Notes: generated by a model from the letters alone, not told the origin. Positions 38,901 to 52,077 are shown, counted from the first letter of the stretch. The stretch is DNA of 64,000 nucleotides from Torymus aiolomorphi (GCA_036365515.1 CM070873.1:39935807-39999806); one strand, 5' to 3'. Numbers and translations are program-made.

Positions 38901-39518
38901 ATCCCATCGCCAGAACGATTATTACACCGATCCCACCATGCCCTCCCCCCGAAAAATTAAAATTTCAAATTCGAAATATTTCCGCAACGCTTTCCCTCTC
39001 CGCAAAAAATCCCGAAAATGTTATTACGCCATCGCTCGGCGCTTTAACCACTCACGCTGACGCAGGCGCGTGCCCCAGGTGCTTACGCCCTCTCTGCGAC
39101 TTTACTGCCAATAAAGCGCCGGCCAGTCAGCGCAAATTGCGCCTTTTTTCGGCCACCCCCGGTCCGCACGCCGACAATCGAGTTTGACGCCAATCGCTTT
39201 CTCTCTCTCTGCCTCTCTATGCCCAGCCTCTTTTTAATTTGCCGCTTCTTCGACGCACCGAAATCGCTCGCTAAAAGCCTCGCACACTGGTTGATGGACT
39301 CATGCGGAAAGGAAAGAGGAAGGGACAGACGAGGTTTTTTAATTGCTTCGCAACGACGTATGGCTGTTTTCGAGGATTTGCGGCCGATTCGGACGGACAA
39401 AGAACTGAAGGTGCGGTGGGTGTTTGGGATGGAACGAGTTTATTTGGAAGGTGGGTAAAGCAAATTCTGAAACAAACGGGTGGGAATAAAGTATCTGTCT
39501 GAATCAACAAATAGATGG

Positions 39519-40396
39519 TACTCTCTAAATTAAATTCAGTAAAAAATCACTATTTTAGAGTGTAAAGTCGGGCACTGTCGAAATAGTGCATATGCAAGCT
39601 AAAATAGCGTACATACACTACCAAACAGTGGATACACCGTAATTCAGTAAAAAGTACAAAGTATTAAATGATAGCTACTTCCAACATGGTGAGGCAGACT
39701 AATCTAAATAAGAATTTAGACTAGTAAAAATAATTTAATTTACTAATTAATAATATTAATATTAATATTATTATTTACTATTTACTACTAAAAATTTAAA
39801 TACGTAAAAATTAATTTATTAGATTTTAATATTCGCTTATTTGAAAAGTAGCAAGTCGTCCACTACAGGTAAGTGAATATTTACTATAGTCGATAAGTAA
39901 AACTATTTCACTTATTTACTGAATTTCACTTATTCGATGAGTATTTAATTTAGTAAAATAAGTGTCAAGCTTCACTTATTCAATCAGATAACATTATTTT
40001 ATCTGTAAAGTAAAATTTCACTTACTTAATAAGTGGAAAATAACATTACATTATTTTAAAAAACAATAATTTTTGGAGGGAGAGTTACTATCATTATAAT
40101 ATTTGAATTAAATAAATACTTAATTTAAAAAAAATTTCATTATAATCACCATTAAAATAAGTAAAAATTTTATTTATTCATAAGTAAGAATTTAGTTAGC
40201 TTACAGAAAATGTGGAAATTTTACTTATTTGTAAGTGAAGAATTGTTAACTTATGAAAAAAGTGAAATTGTCACTTATTTCAAAGAAGAAAAATTATTCA
40301 CTAGAAGAACAAGTGAAAATTTAATTTATTTATAAGTGATAATAGCGTTAACTTGTGAAACAAGTAACATTTTCATTTATTTGAATTTAGAGAGTA
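39519..40396. mobile_element. AT-rich TIR element filled with CACTTATT-like words
   Basis: The left end TACTCTCTAAATTAAA is mirrored by TTGAATTTAGAGAGTA at 40381-40396, giving about 13 bp of good TIR. TA flanks both sides, which would fit a Tc1/mariner-type target duplication. The interior repeats CACTTATT, TTCACTTATT or the inverse AATAAGTG at least eight times (for example near 39918, 39935, 39958, 39975, 40018, 40026, 40222 and 40273) and has a perfect palindrome near 39747-39768. No coding frame. Non-autonomous element; its ends are short, so the boundary call is moderate. Confidence 0.5.
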
Positions 40397-41563
40397 ATAA
40401 AAATAATTGCTGTTACCACATATTTTATGAAATAGTAAAAAATGTAGTTACCATGAGGACGTTGTGAGTTTATCGAACTATGAGGTTGCGTACTTAGATC
40501 ATCTCACCAATTAATTCATAATTCGAACTTATAAAATCAGTAACTGTAATTAACGATTTTTTCACGTACTATCAGACTTTCTGCAACTATTAAACTTCTT
40601 CTCCTGCGAAGACAAACCAAATCGACACCTAACAGCAGGAGCAGCTGCTACGACCGCTTTTGATTACGAAATAAAAGTCGTTACGACTTCGCCTGGACTT
40701 ATTATTAACCCCGTCCGGGGATAAAAAGTTCTTCTCTCCCCCAAGGTTCTTGCTGATTTACGTAATCAACGCGAAGAAGACGCTCGAATTTTTTTCGCAG
40801 CTAATTATTGTCGCGGGGGCGGGGCTCCTCTTCTCATTTTTCTTCGCTCGCCGAGAGAGTGAGAAAGATGACTACTCCTAACAAGATTTACTCGCCCAGT
40901 AACATTTCTCTATCTCTCTCTCTCTCTCGCTCTCTCTCTCGCAATCAGAAATGTGCGGGCGCTTAGTTTTTATGGAGTTGGGTAGATCTCTCGTCGCTTT
41001 ACGGTGCCGTCGGGTCGGTTAAGATTTTTGATTTGCTACGTAGAGCAAATAATAATTGTATCAAATGAGTAAAATACAGAAATATTCTACAAATCTGACT
41101 AATTTTTATTGACAAATTGGCTATAGACTTTTAATGCATTGCTGATATACTACAGCTTTCAGTTTCAATCATTATTACACAAATAATTTAATAGGCCTGC
41201 TACATTCTTTTAATTTTTAAATTTGTATTACGCAAACATTTCACTTTTATTGCAAATGCTACGAGCATTATTATCTATTAATAATCCAGGAAACACGTGT
41301 AATTGCCAGAGCGCACTATTAGATAATCCGCATTTCATAAATCACATCGCCATTAGCGGTTATATTGTTTACTCCAAACAGACAATATGTTTGTTTTATC
41401 AATTAGAAAGGCGAGAGAGTCTATTTATAATTTACGTCCGCGCGCTTTTACGCGCGAAAACGATAAAACTAGTCAGGTTTATCTGCTCGCTCGCAGCCTT
41501 TATTGCACTCGATAACTGTGCGAAACTATCACTACTGAGACATTTATGAGGCTTCGAGTATAA
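40397..41563. other. Intergenic DNA upstream of the protease gene
   Basis: A CpG-rich island at 40640-41030 holds imperfect CT tracts (40911-40940). The 500 bp directly upstream of the protease promoter are AT-rich. They have no recognisable gene and could hold its enhancers; no specific site is identified. Confidence 0.4.
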
Positions 41564-41602
41564 TATAAAAACGATCGAGTATCAAGCAGATGCTAGGCAT
41601 TC
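41564..41602 (+). promoter_or_regulatory. Core promoter of the serine protease gene
   Basis: TATAAAA at 41564-41570 is followed by GCATTC at 41597-41602, a 5-of-6 match to the arthropod initiator, with the A at 41599. The spacing (35 bp) is slightly longer than usual. This would give a leader of about 32 nt before the ATG at 41631, typical for short secreted-enzyme genes of insects. Confidence 0.55.
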
Positions 41603-41630
41603 GGTCATCCGTGGACTTTTCGGCGCCAGC

Positions 41631-42705
41631 ATGAACTGTCTCAGTATTGTCTTGCTCTTCTCCTTGGTGCTTTGCGCCTACGGTAAGTATAAGAGTTTTT
41701 TTTCAAAATAATTTCTATTATTCGTTTGACGACACTTTCAATCGGTGCAGGTCAGAGCGATGTGGGTGGAACGACAGCACCGCCCGGCAAGTATCCCTAC
41801 CAGGGGGCGCTGCGTCGCAGGGGCAGGTTCCTCTGTGGCGTGTCGGTGATTAACGAGCGCTGGCTGCTCACCGCCGCCCACTGCTTCGCGCGGTAAGTAT
41901 GACTATAATGCCGTGCAAAAAATTTTTTCAACATTGAGGTCCGTAGGTTGAAGAATCCATCTGAAGCAACAGTGTTGCTGGGTACGAACAAAGTAACCGG
42001 GGAGGACGGTACGATATACGAGGTGACGCATCTGGTGCAGCACGAGAGATACGTGAGTTGCGAAGAAATTCTCAATTAAAAGAACAGTCGATGAAAATGA
42101 TGGCTTATTATTGTTGCATTTCAGGATAAGGACTTTATCCACGCACACGATATCGCTCTAATACGCGTCGCCAACGAGATCAAATTCACAGATAAAGTGC
42201 AACCGGTAAAATTGCCGAAGAACAACTTGGATGATTACGAGAACACTACGGCTATTTTGGCTGGATGGGGAACTTTCGAGGTAAGTTTTTTCTTGGGTTC
42301 AAATTTAAATTGTTTTTTAATCGACGTGTGTGTTTCAGAATATAACTGGACCACCAAAAGATCTGCAGCACGTCAAGCTAAAAGTCATTAATCATGACAA
42401 GTGTGTGAAGGAGTGGAAGGAGGCGAGAAACCGAGATGTTCGTGATACTCAGATTTGCACCAGTGGTAAGGTCGAAGAGAATCTGGCCACTCACGTAAGT
42501 ATCGTCAATTAACACTATAATTAAGTGATGATTTGATAATGCTTGATATAACTAAAATAAATTATAGGGCGACTCTGGTGGTCCGTTAGTCTCCGACGGA
42601 GTGCAAATCGGGGTGATATCGTTTGCCTGGCTGAAACTACCTGACGTTTTTACCAGAGTCTCGGCCTACCTACCCTGGATACAGTCGCACACTATGATGA
42701 AGTAA
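41631..42705 (+). CDS. Secreted chymotrypsin-like serine protease (S1 family), atypical
   Basis: Exons: 41631-41682, 41751-41892, 41947-42052, 42125-42280, 42339-42494, 42568-42705; all introns are GT-AG, 54-73 bp. The product is 249 aa, normal for an S1A protease. Residues 1-18 ([18 protein letters not shown]) are a signal peptide. The triad is intact: H61 in TAAHC, D109 in HDIALIRV, S207 in [13 protein letters not shown] is at 146-150. C46-C62 and C174-C192 can form two usual disulfides. Oddities: the usual R/K-IVGG activation site reads QSDVGG, so there is no tryptic cleavage site and Asp replaces Ile16. The Cys191-Cys220 pair is lost on both sides (T203; the loop reads [11 protein letters not shown] and is short). 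Position 189 appears to be Leu and 226 Asp, so specificity is unclear. The family acts in digestion, venom or immune cascades; which applies here is unknown. It is either a diverged active enzyme, perhaps exposed directly by signal peptidase, or one losing activity. Confidence 0.93.
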
Positions 42706-42812
42706 TTTTCCAAACAGCTGCGAGTTGTACGGATTAAAGACAGCTAGAGAAACCAAAATGTGATACTTAGTCGTATGTATGTAATTATCTGTTGTGTAGT
42801 TTTTCACGCAAA

Positions 42813-42818
42813 ATTAAA
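42813..42818 (+). terminator. Polyadenylation signal variant of the protease gene
   Basis: ATTAAA lies 108 nt after the stop codon, the commonest variant of AATAAA. No canonical AATAAA is closer, so cleavage is expected about 10-30 nt further on. Confidence 0.45.
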
Positions 42819-43176
42819 TTATAGCACTTTCAAAAGCAAGCAGTCGTTCTTTTACTCCATCGTTAAAACTTTAAAAGAGAATTGAGACTTATCAATGGCG
42901 AATTAGTGTAATTGAATGCACAATGAGCGGGACATCAACTTGTCTGAGAAATATTACAAATTAATTTTGCAAAAGAATTCGTAATGAGCCTCTCATAGCT
43001 ATTTTGTTTCACTACAAAGCTTTTCGTCTCGCTTTGCGTTCACGCAATTAATATCAAAACAACTTCCCCGAAATTGCGATTAAAATTGAAGTCGTACGCA
43101 TGCACTCGCGACTGTAACGAAATTCTGTCCTTTAAGCCCGGCGCGGTCAACTTTGTTCTGCGCGCGCACACTAATA

Positions 43177-43178
<2 letters not shown>

Positions 43179-43228
<50 letters not shown>
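43179..43228. repeat. (CT)n microsatellite with adjacent GA tract
   Basis: About 25 CT units, followed within 10 bp by an imperfect GA tract (43236-43261). The pair can fold into one hairpin. Confidence 0.95.
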
Positions 43229-43230
<2 letters not shown>

Positions 43231-44340
43231 AGGGAAAGAAAGAGAGAGAGAAAGGGAGAGATATGTACTCTCTCGTAAAAGCACTTTACAGCTGGGCGCG
43301 CGTGTGCCGTTTATGCAATATCGTGAGCCGTTTACGCTTTATTGCATATGGGCGCTCTCTCGTCGTCTTTCAAACGGTTCTGATTGTTATTGTCCTCGTT
43401 GTTGCGGTCGAGAAATACATTTCCGATTTTTTTTTTCATAGTCTTGAATTTTGAATGATGTTATTGACGTTTTTTTTTTTTAAATTGTGCAAAGAGCTCT
43501 TTTAATTTGAATGGCGTATCGTCATTGCTTTGTCTCGATCGCTCGTGACAGCGTTTTTTTCTCCCTTTCTCCCTCTCTCTCCCTCTTGAAAAGTTTTGCG
43601 AATGTAGATAAAACTGAAACTGAAGAGCAGCTTGGTGGGTATACGTAGATACGCCGTTAATGGAATTCATCCCTTCAATTCGGAGCGATTCTCAAATCAC
43701 TGTATATATGGAATTTTGTAAAAACGCATGAATAACTACACTAACGCTTTGAAAGTGGCATTGGCCGTCGAAAATCAATACAGCCCTTGACAGACCTTAG
43801 ACCGCAGCACAAAAACCAATCAACAAATCATCGTCCATTGATTCGCGCTCCCGTACTGACCGCAATCATGCCACCGCTAAATCCTCACCGGCGCGTCGAA
43901 GCTAATTCATTCTCCTGTGGTTCTGGCCGGCCGTGTCTGGCTTGAATTTGCACGTATTAACGGACGGAAATAACAAATATAAAATTAGATGCGGATGCGG
44001 TGAATCGGATGCGATGGCTACTAGATATTGTGTTACATGTTTTACGTAGTGTTTGGAAAGGTCACTGTACACGAATAGTCGTAAATTCGCAAGATCTTCG
44101 GTTCCAAGAACCATGCTTCGAAAGCAGACTTATTTCGATGCCCACAAGACAATTAAAAACCCTTCGCGCTAAACTTCGCGCAAACACTCGTGCCCTATCG
44201 CCGCGTCTCAACTCGTAAAAAGTGCCACGCGTAAAGCCGCTGCCGCCGTCACCTATCGCCTGCACGTACACACACGCACACACACTGACATACACACACA
44301 CTCACAACAGGATCGACGAAGGACGAAAAAGCGAGAGGAC

Positions 44341-44344
<4 letters not shown>

Positions 44345-44379
<35 letters not shown>
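44345..44379. repeat. (GA)n microsatellite
   Basis: About 17 uninterrupted GA units next to a CA-rich tract. Confidence 0.95.
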
Positions 44380-44380
<1 letters not shown>

Positions 44381-47300
44381 CACGGTTGACCTAAACGGCC
44401 GGGCTTTATAGGTTGTAAAGTTGTAAACTCCGTGGTAAAGTTGGAAGCCCCGTTAAAACCTGGCGAGCAAGAGAGCGGGCGAGAGCCCGGGAATATGTTC
44501 TCCGGTTGCGTAATTGGATGCCGACTGGCCTCACTGGCTGCAAGCTGTACTTCTGCTTTGAGGACCTCGCCGAGGTTACACGACGTTCGACTCGCTAGAG
44601 CAGAAACAATTTCTTCTTGTGATATCGTTTTCAACGAAAATTCTTTTCTTTCGAATCCATTCGCCCTTTTTTGCTATTAACGTATACCCTCCATCGTCTT
44701 CCAGTCGCGCTCGCGCGAGAAGATTCCCAGGCGTAACAAGTCCCTTTCTCAGTGCCGATAAACCAATGGACTATGGTAATCCGGCGATCGCGATGATTTA
44801 AATATGGATGAGCTGCCGCGAAAAAATGGGGAGGAAAAAAAAGCCGAGGAGAAAGTGCGTAGTATGGCTGAATCGGCCCCTAATGACTAGCGCGCGTGTG
44901 CCTCGTGTGACCGGAGGCAGCGCACGTCGGATTTGATTTTTCCCTCCCGAGGAAAAGCATTTTTTTCGCGCCGCAGGGAGAGATAGAGAGGGAGAATTAC
45001 GATTTTGATTGACATAGACGGCTGCCGGCTGATTATGCAGATTGAAATTTGTAAGAGGGAGAGATTTGCGAAGAGCTTTTCTTGGTAACGTGTGGAGCGT
45101 GGGCGTTATTGATTTTGCGATTCGCTGGAGTTTGTCAAAAATAATTTTCAAGGAAATTAATATTCGTTTCAATATTGTTCATCGTTCAATATTATGTTAT
45201 AAATATTTGATGGAAAAAATTTTTTAATGTTATTTCATATTGTTACTGTATACTAAAAATAAATAGCTACATTAAATTGATATTAAGTGATTCCTTTTTG
45301 GGAAAAATTATTCAAAATCTAAAGTTTTATAATATCAAAATATTAATTTACTAAAATAAAAGCAAAATTCTCACCTCCATTCCTTAAAATAGTTCGTTCT
45401 GGAGAATTCTCTCTCTCTCGTGCACGTACACATGTATATATTCTTCACCGAAAATTTCCCTCAAAACATCATGGTGCAAACAGCCCACCGGCGAGAAAAC
45501 CCTTTCGATCGCGTGCGCGGGCAAGCGTGCGCTCCGGAAAAACAAACGAGTCGTACGAAGGCGGAAACCGCGCTCCGACTCATCTCGTCTACGCTTTGTC
45601 CGCACGTGCAATTACTCATGGGTCACGTATTTAAAGTGCGCGCCGCGTTCCAAGAGAATCATGTTTGTTCTTTCTAATTAGATTTTTTGCACGATTTTGC
45701 GAGCAGGAAAGAGAGACCCGCGGAAACTTGCTGGAATGCGCAGGGAAAACACGCAGATCAAATATTCTATTTGCGCTTTGAGAGGCAAGTGGGAAGGGCG
45801 AAATTGCGCCACTGCGAAACCAGCTGCTTCTTAATTTTTTACGATCGAGAGGTGCTCTAGTTTCGTGTAGAGTGTTCGTGGGGAGTATATGTCTTTTTTT
45901 TAATATTAGTAGGGAATATCTCGTGTAAAATTGTAGTTTAGATCTTTTTACCTTTACTTTCTGCTAGTTCTGGTGAAAAAACGGTCATTTACTAAGTTAT
46001 TCAAAAAAGCTATTTTGCTGAAAATTATTGTTACAGACATGTTGGAGCATTTTTTTTTAACTGAATACATTAGGCGATCATGAGCAACAGTAAAAAAAGA
46101 AAATTGCACTTTTTGATACGTGTATTTTTTATATTTTCTGAAACAGTCTCATAAATTTTCTTAAACCGTAAAAATTAATATAGTTTGAGAATTACTTTTA
46201 CCTCAGCAGATCTGTCTGCATTCTTTGCTTATCACCCTCTATTTAAACTAACACAGGATCAAAAACGAGCTGAAGCCTTGTTTGGTACCCACGACAATCA
46301 GCAGCCGATTACAACTCCTCGGTGCCGTTCAAAGGCTAAAATGCAAAACGACCAAGCGACGCAATGTTCTAATGGCGCGCGGTTCCGCAAATCAACGTTG
46401 TCGCCCATCATCATAATCGCCATTACCGTTAATCCGACGGTTTGACGTCAACCATGGCTTGGTAGCCGTTGGAATAAAATTAACAATCCCTGTGTATGTG
46501 TATATGTGGAAAGGAAGAGGGCTATAAGATGGATAGTGTGTATAACTTGTTACGTTACAGGGTCCGCGGATGCGTTTATCGGTGTCAAGCGTTGAGTGAT
46601 GGTGCGTGTGACAAGTATCAGTAAATAGAAAAAATTATTTATAATTATAAACTCAGTAATAATTTCAGAAATTGGACTTAATACATTAATTTCATTCATA
46701 AAATAATAGTAAAATTTGTAAGAACCACTCATAAACTGGTCTAAATTGCCTGGATTCATAAAAAAAAATTATGAAATTAGCTAGACTACCAAAGAATCAC
46801 ATATCCTCCTGCCGACTCCACAAATCCTCATCACACGCACTTTTAATCGTCCCCTTGCACTAACCCCTTCCTTTTCCTTCTCCTGCACCTTCTTCCCGAC
46901 CTTTGGCTCTCGGTCGCCCTAAATCAAGGAGGGCTTCTCTAATTGCCCGGGTGCGCCGCGTTTGAATTACTTAACCCGAAATTAGTTCTGGACGTGAAGA
47001 AACGGGCCGATTGCACTTGTCGAATCGCTCTCTTCTCTCCCCACCGGAATAAATTCCTCCCTCTCCCACCCTCCAGAAGGAAGAAAGTTCGTGTAGCGGC
47101 GGATTAGGGTAATCGATGGCACCACGCGCCTCCGATTATCGCTGGAACTACAGCCGACTAATTGGCCGAGATAAATGGAAGCGAATTTCTTTTTTTTCTT
47201 TGTTGTGGCTTTCTTTGGGGATTGTGGGTAGTTGGTTTTTCATGGTGTCATTGAATATGTATCGTTGTGGTAGGGAAATGCGGATTGAAATTGGATCGAC

Positions 47301-47595
47301 GTCATTATATCGAATACAAATTTATTCGTTTCATTATTAAAAACTATAATAAAAACAAAGCTGGCATACTCATTCGCCCCAACTATTTTTTGTTCTTTCA
47401 ATAAGATCCATTGATAAAAAACAACTCCTACCACCTTGAGAAATATATCCGATCCATTGTACGAGCCCTGACTACAACATAACAATATTTAATAAATGGT
47501 TGTTTCATTAAGCATTGTTTCGCCACCAACCTCTCCTCGCCGAAACATTTTCGAACAATTTACGGTCGAGTGGTGTGCTGCGGCTCTACTCGCGG

Positions 47596-47614
47596 TATAT
47601 ATATATATATATAT
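47596..47614. repeat. (TA)n microsatellite
   Basis: Nine TA units. Confidence 0.9.
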
Positions 47615-49118
47615 AAATTCGTCCTTGTTGAATCAAGAGTTTATCGGTAGGCGAGTTACGGTCAAGTACTGTTATGCGAAATATCCGCACGTGCACGCGC
47701 ATGTAAAATCAATCAAAACTTGGTATTAATATAGAGATGCTCGAGAGCACGCTGTTTGTTCATAAAATTTCTGTTTACACGCTGCGTATTATAAGATACT
47801 CGATATATAAAAGAGAAGTGGAGCTGGGGGTTTCATTAAATTCAATATTATTAATCCATCCAGCGATATTAATGCAAATATTTGCACTGCGCTTGCGCGC
47901 GTTCAGGCCGAGAGAATTACGGGATAAATAGAGAGAGAGAAAGAGGGGGTGGGATAGAAGGGCGCTCCGATGTATCAATCGCTTTATCGTGAATTTCTTA
48001 CCGACTGATCACCCCTACACACTATTCTAACTCTGCCACGATCGTCTCATTACATCCCACACGTACAGGCAGCGATACTCCCACAGTCTAAACAGCAAAA
48101 TGAAGAAATATAAGCGCGCAGCGCGGCGCGCCACATACCTCACTTGCGCTTGCGCCTCGAGAAATAACGAGGCCGACGGAGGCTGCTGTGTACACATAAG
48201 CCCAACGTGTACGCAGGTGAATTGTCTGGCTGCTTGCGCGAGTATAAGTTCAGAGGGGGTAAAATACGCACGAGGATGCGAGATTTACGCGGCAGCCACA
48301 CCTGGTTAGCGCTGCGCGAGCGCGCGCGGAATAGTCTCGTAAATTTCCATACGCACGCGAGCGTTAAATCTCGGGGAGGCGCCGACGTCGAAAGCCGAGA
48401 GCGCGTGTACCGGTTAACCGGTCTGCTCGTGTCTTGCCCTGAAAGTGAGAAGCGATGGGCTGTGTTGTTGTTTGGCTTGAGGTTATTACTGCTACTGCTT
48501 GCTGCTGATGAGCTCAAGTTTACAAAAGAGATGGCTGTCCTTGAACACGAGCCTCCTGTTCATTTCTTATATCTTTATGTTACCAGAAAACATAAATTGA
48601 AATGGTAGTTATAGTTGAAGAAAATTCATCTCCCGAATTTATCGTAAAACATATCAAAGACATTGGCGTCCAACGAACCATCAAGATACCCCAGCTCATC
48701 ATAGAGCCACTGAACCGTCGACGCATGTCATCTCGTCTATACACCAAGCTGACGACTCTGTGCGCTCACTTTCCCATCGCCTTCTCTCTCTCTCTCTCTC
48801 CTGTGCGCGCTCTCTCTCCGTCTCTTCCAGTTCCCACTCCATATCAGCGACGAGTAGTACGCTATCCTTGCGCACGAAGAGAGAACTTCATCGCGCACGA
48901 GCTTCGACTGACACGTAGTCTCTCTCACCCCGAGAGATCGCGCGCGCGCACATGGCAACAGCGGGCCGCGAGAGACAAATGCGACTTTCATGCGACGAAG
49001 GAGAGGGAAGTTTAAACGACGCAACTTCAGCAAGTGTTCCCGGCAGGTGGATTTAATTGCTTCTCGCTTGCCCTCTCTCTACTTCTCCGGCGCGATTGTC
49101 TTCAGGCTCGGGATCGTC

Positions 49119-49120
<2 letters not shown>

Positions 49121-49178
<58 letters not shown>
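49121..49178. repeat. (CT)n microsatellite
   Basis: About 29 CT units, with an imperfect GA tract at 49228-49251 as inverted partner 50 bp away. Confidence 0.95.
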
Positions 49179-49180
<2 letters not shown>

Positions 49181-52077
49181 GTGACACGACAAAAAGTTCG
49201 AGCACGAGAGGCTCAACGAGAGACAAGTGAGAGAGATTGAGAGAGAGAGAGTTCCCCGTCGCTTCCTTTTTTACGTCCTGCCTGTCGTTTAATAAGAACT
49301 CGGAACGACAGCGGCGGTGTTGGTAGATTTTTACACCGGTGCGTAGTCGTTTCTTTTACGAGAGGCGGGCCGATAGAGGAATTCACTTTGACGGTTCGGA
49401 GGTTAATTTTGCGAGCATTTTGAGGGTTATATTGTACAAGCTTTTTGTAGTCCCTGGGCTGGCTTCTATTTTTTGTTTCATATAATTTGTTTTTCCGCGC
49501 TTAATTAAGAAGCGCTTGTTCGCGTGATGACTTTACAATTCAAACGCATCAGCCTGCGACTAATAATGTTATGGTTCCATGCACGCACGTGGCAATAAAC
49601 GGAAAGAGGGAGAGAAAAAGCTAGACAAAACGAGCACGGCGCGTACGAAAACAGCCAACGGAAAATTTAATAAACAGTACATCGACTCTCTCTCTCTATC
49701 TTTCTCTCTACCTCCCGTTTTCCGTAGAATTGAACTTTATCATCTGATCCGTGAGTGTTGTGAAAACAACCTGCCTACAGTCGATACACACAGACCGGTA
49801 TATGCGCGTAAAAGAAATAAAGTAAGATGAGAGTGGAACGATGATCAGAGCCTCGAAGACGACAATTTCGACGTTTTATTGGCCACTACGTCGAGGGAAA
49901 ATATTGCGCATATTTTCTTCCGCGTGGACTTGTGTACGCCGTGACGGAGGACGATAAGGGGCCGCGTGCATGTATGTTCTTCTAAAAGATGTTTTCTCCC
50001 CCTGCTCGTGAGAGAGTAGAAGCGAGTCCTCTGTTTACCGTATCGATCCCAGTTAGAGGGGGGAGGTGAAATGACGCGTATTCTTCAATGATGATGCGGC
50101 TGGGTGATAGTTTAGTTTGATAGATAACAGAATTTTTTTCATCGTTTTTCAAAATTAATTTACAAAAATATCTACGAGTACAGATGAACTAGTGGAAGTG
50201 CATTACCTCCTAGCCACATAAAAAAAATTCTACATTCTTATTCTGTTCTTCTAAACTCCAATGCTAACGTTGAACCGATCTCAGGTGTCGAAAAAAATCG
50301 CCTTTCCCGCAAAATTAAAAATAAATAAGTATACCACGTGTCGCGCTCGTTGCGTATTTATCCGATCGACCTCGCGTCGCACGCACTTTCGAGTGAGGAA
50401 AGGCTTTTCGCGTCGTGTCGACGTCTTCGCCGCGGGACATACATTTCCTGCGCGTTGATGCCGAAGCCTGCCGTCGTCTCGGCGCTTATTGATGCTGACA
50501 TAGTGCGTTCTCCTAACGTGTGGCGAGAATTTCGATCCAAAGTCATCCTGAATTTAAGGGTAATGTAATGTTTTCATCAACTTCATTTCGCGGTGCCTTG
50601 TGGAAACTGAGTTATCGTTTCGTCATAGTTATGAATCGTGCTATTGTACAGAAAAAGGCCTAATTATCACGTGGTTACCCTCGTCTCTATCCGTCATGAC
50701 AGCAAACATACATCAAATCGACGCGATAAAGGCGCCAATCGTGTGCGCGCGAATCGATGGTATTCCGTGAGCTACTGCGACTGCTGGCGATGACGCCACG
50801 ACGCACAGAGAGCTGAAAGACCAAAAAAATGCTCAAAAGTCTTGATTTAATCGAATTCTGCATGGAAAAAAAATCTGACCCGGTAAAATTCTTCTTTTTG
50901 CATCACTTTTTGAGAAATTTTTCCCCCCGAAGGTTTCAATGTATTTATAAAAATGTTACCGATACCATTTTACCATGCTGTCGCGAATTCGATATCTGTA
51001 GCGTTTGGTTTTGGACGGAAATGATCAAGAATAATTTATATTGCTAATTATTTTAGGTACCAAAGAAATTATATTTTTTCTTCAAAATTACGTGAATGAA
51101 TTCTTGAGTCATTCACGATTATCCATAAATTTTTTGGTAATTCTATAATTGATAATTTCAGAAATATAGTTGTTCAAAAATGAGTATGGGCCAAATTGAC
51201 CCAGTACGTGCTAAAATACTAAAAATTACTAAAAATTACAAAAATAATAATATAAAAGTTTTACCGTAACAGTTACGAGGTAAAATGATGCTGGCAATCC
51301 TCTACACTGCAATTATCCGGCGTAAAACAGCCGGATTACATGGGATATCTCTCGCAAACTGCGAGAGCATTAAAATTCGTCGATATGCCCGGAACCCCCT
51401 CTCCCAAACTAACAACTCGACACTCCCCTACTTTTTACCATCCCTATATAAAACCCTACATACACATATCCCCCAATACTGTTTTACGCCCTCGCTCTTC
51501 TCTCTCTCTCTTCTCTCTCTCTCTCTCTCTCTCTCTCCTTCTATCCCTCTCTCTCTCTTGTTAATACCCCTAACTCCTCGCTCTTGTGCGGCTTTAATTC
51601 TCTCGTACGATCAGGCATTTCACGTCGGTAGCATTTACTATGAAACGGGCGAGCGGAAAATCATGAAATTTCACTCGCCCGCGTATGCGCGAGGACGGCT
51701 GGGTGAGATATATAACGTGGAAGGACGTCGATGCCGCTACTACGAAGGACAGGATGTGCGAGATCCTAAAAATAACGGGACTTTTATCGTAGGTAAAACT
51801 GGTTTATTTTGCTGAAGCTAGAGTGTAGTGAGCTTGAGATTTTTTTAAAAGTTGAGTACCGAGTTTGTTTAATGTCTGTTGGTTTGTTGAATGATATTGA
51901 CAAAGGTCTGAGTTGATCAATGATTAGATTTCATGATAAATATTGCTAAAGTACTGAATTTTGTATGGATTATGAGAAGTAATTGTCACCTACTGAAATC
52001 AGATTACAATGGTCTATTTTAAACTATAATTATAATAAACGTAAACATCATGAAATATAAATTACCAGTAATCATTT

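Larger units (their letters stand above)
29831..39518. other. 9.7-kb non-coding desert of AT-rich DNA and CpG-rich islands
   Basis: No gene is recognised. Islands centre near 30.0, 31.4, 32.4, 33.3-33.9, 34.45, 36.1, 37.0, 38.2 and 39.2 kb, most with C-rich left and G-rich right sides. Two small adjacent inverted repeats (GACCTAAAGGTC and CCCGGA..TCCGGG) lie at 30488-30525. A CGG repeat is at 36209-36227 and a CAG repeat near 37030-37043. AT-rich gaps show nothing recognisable. Confidence 0.5.
42819..52077. other. 9.3-kb non-coding stretch after the protease gene
   Basis: No gene is recognised. Islands centre near 43.2, 44.4, 44.9, 45.6, 47.0, 48.3, 49.0, 50.4 and 51.6 kb. Microsatellites are listed separately, and a CA-rich tract lies at 44265-44310. 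AT-rich gaps (45.2-45.4, 45.9-46.2, 46.6-46.8, 51.0-51.3, 51.85-52.08 kb) show nothing. Confidence 0.5.

Noticed and set aside
42460..42480. Alternative splice donor in protease exon 5 (AGTG|GTAAGG)
   Set aside because: Using it breaks the frame before GDSGGP; the donor at 42495 keeps the frame and the catalytic serine.
47116..47340. Plus-strand 74-codon frame with hydrophobic segment
   Set aside because: No signal for promoter, splice or family; hydrophobicity comes from T-rich DNA on the right of an island.
48602..49015. Plus-strand 137-codon open frame starting MVVIVEENSS
   Set aside because: The first 45 residues look protein-like, but the rest is a CpG/CT-rich island translation, with no splice or promoter support and no recognised family.
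51285..51815. Plus-strand 176-codon open frame
   Set aside because: The middle is a translated CT microsatellite (Ser-Leu repeats) and neither end shows a domain.
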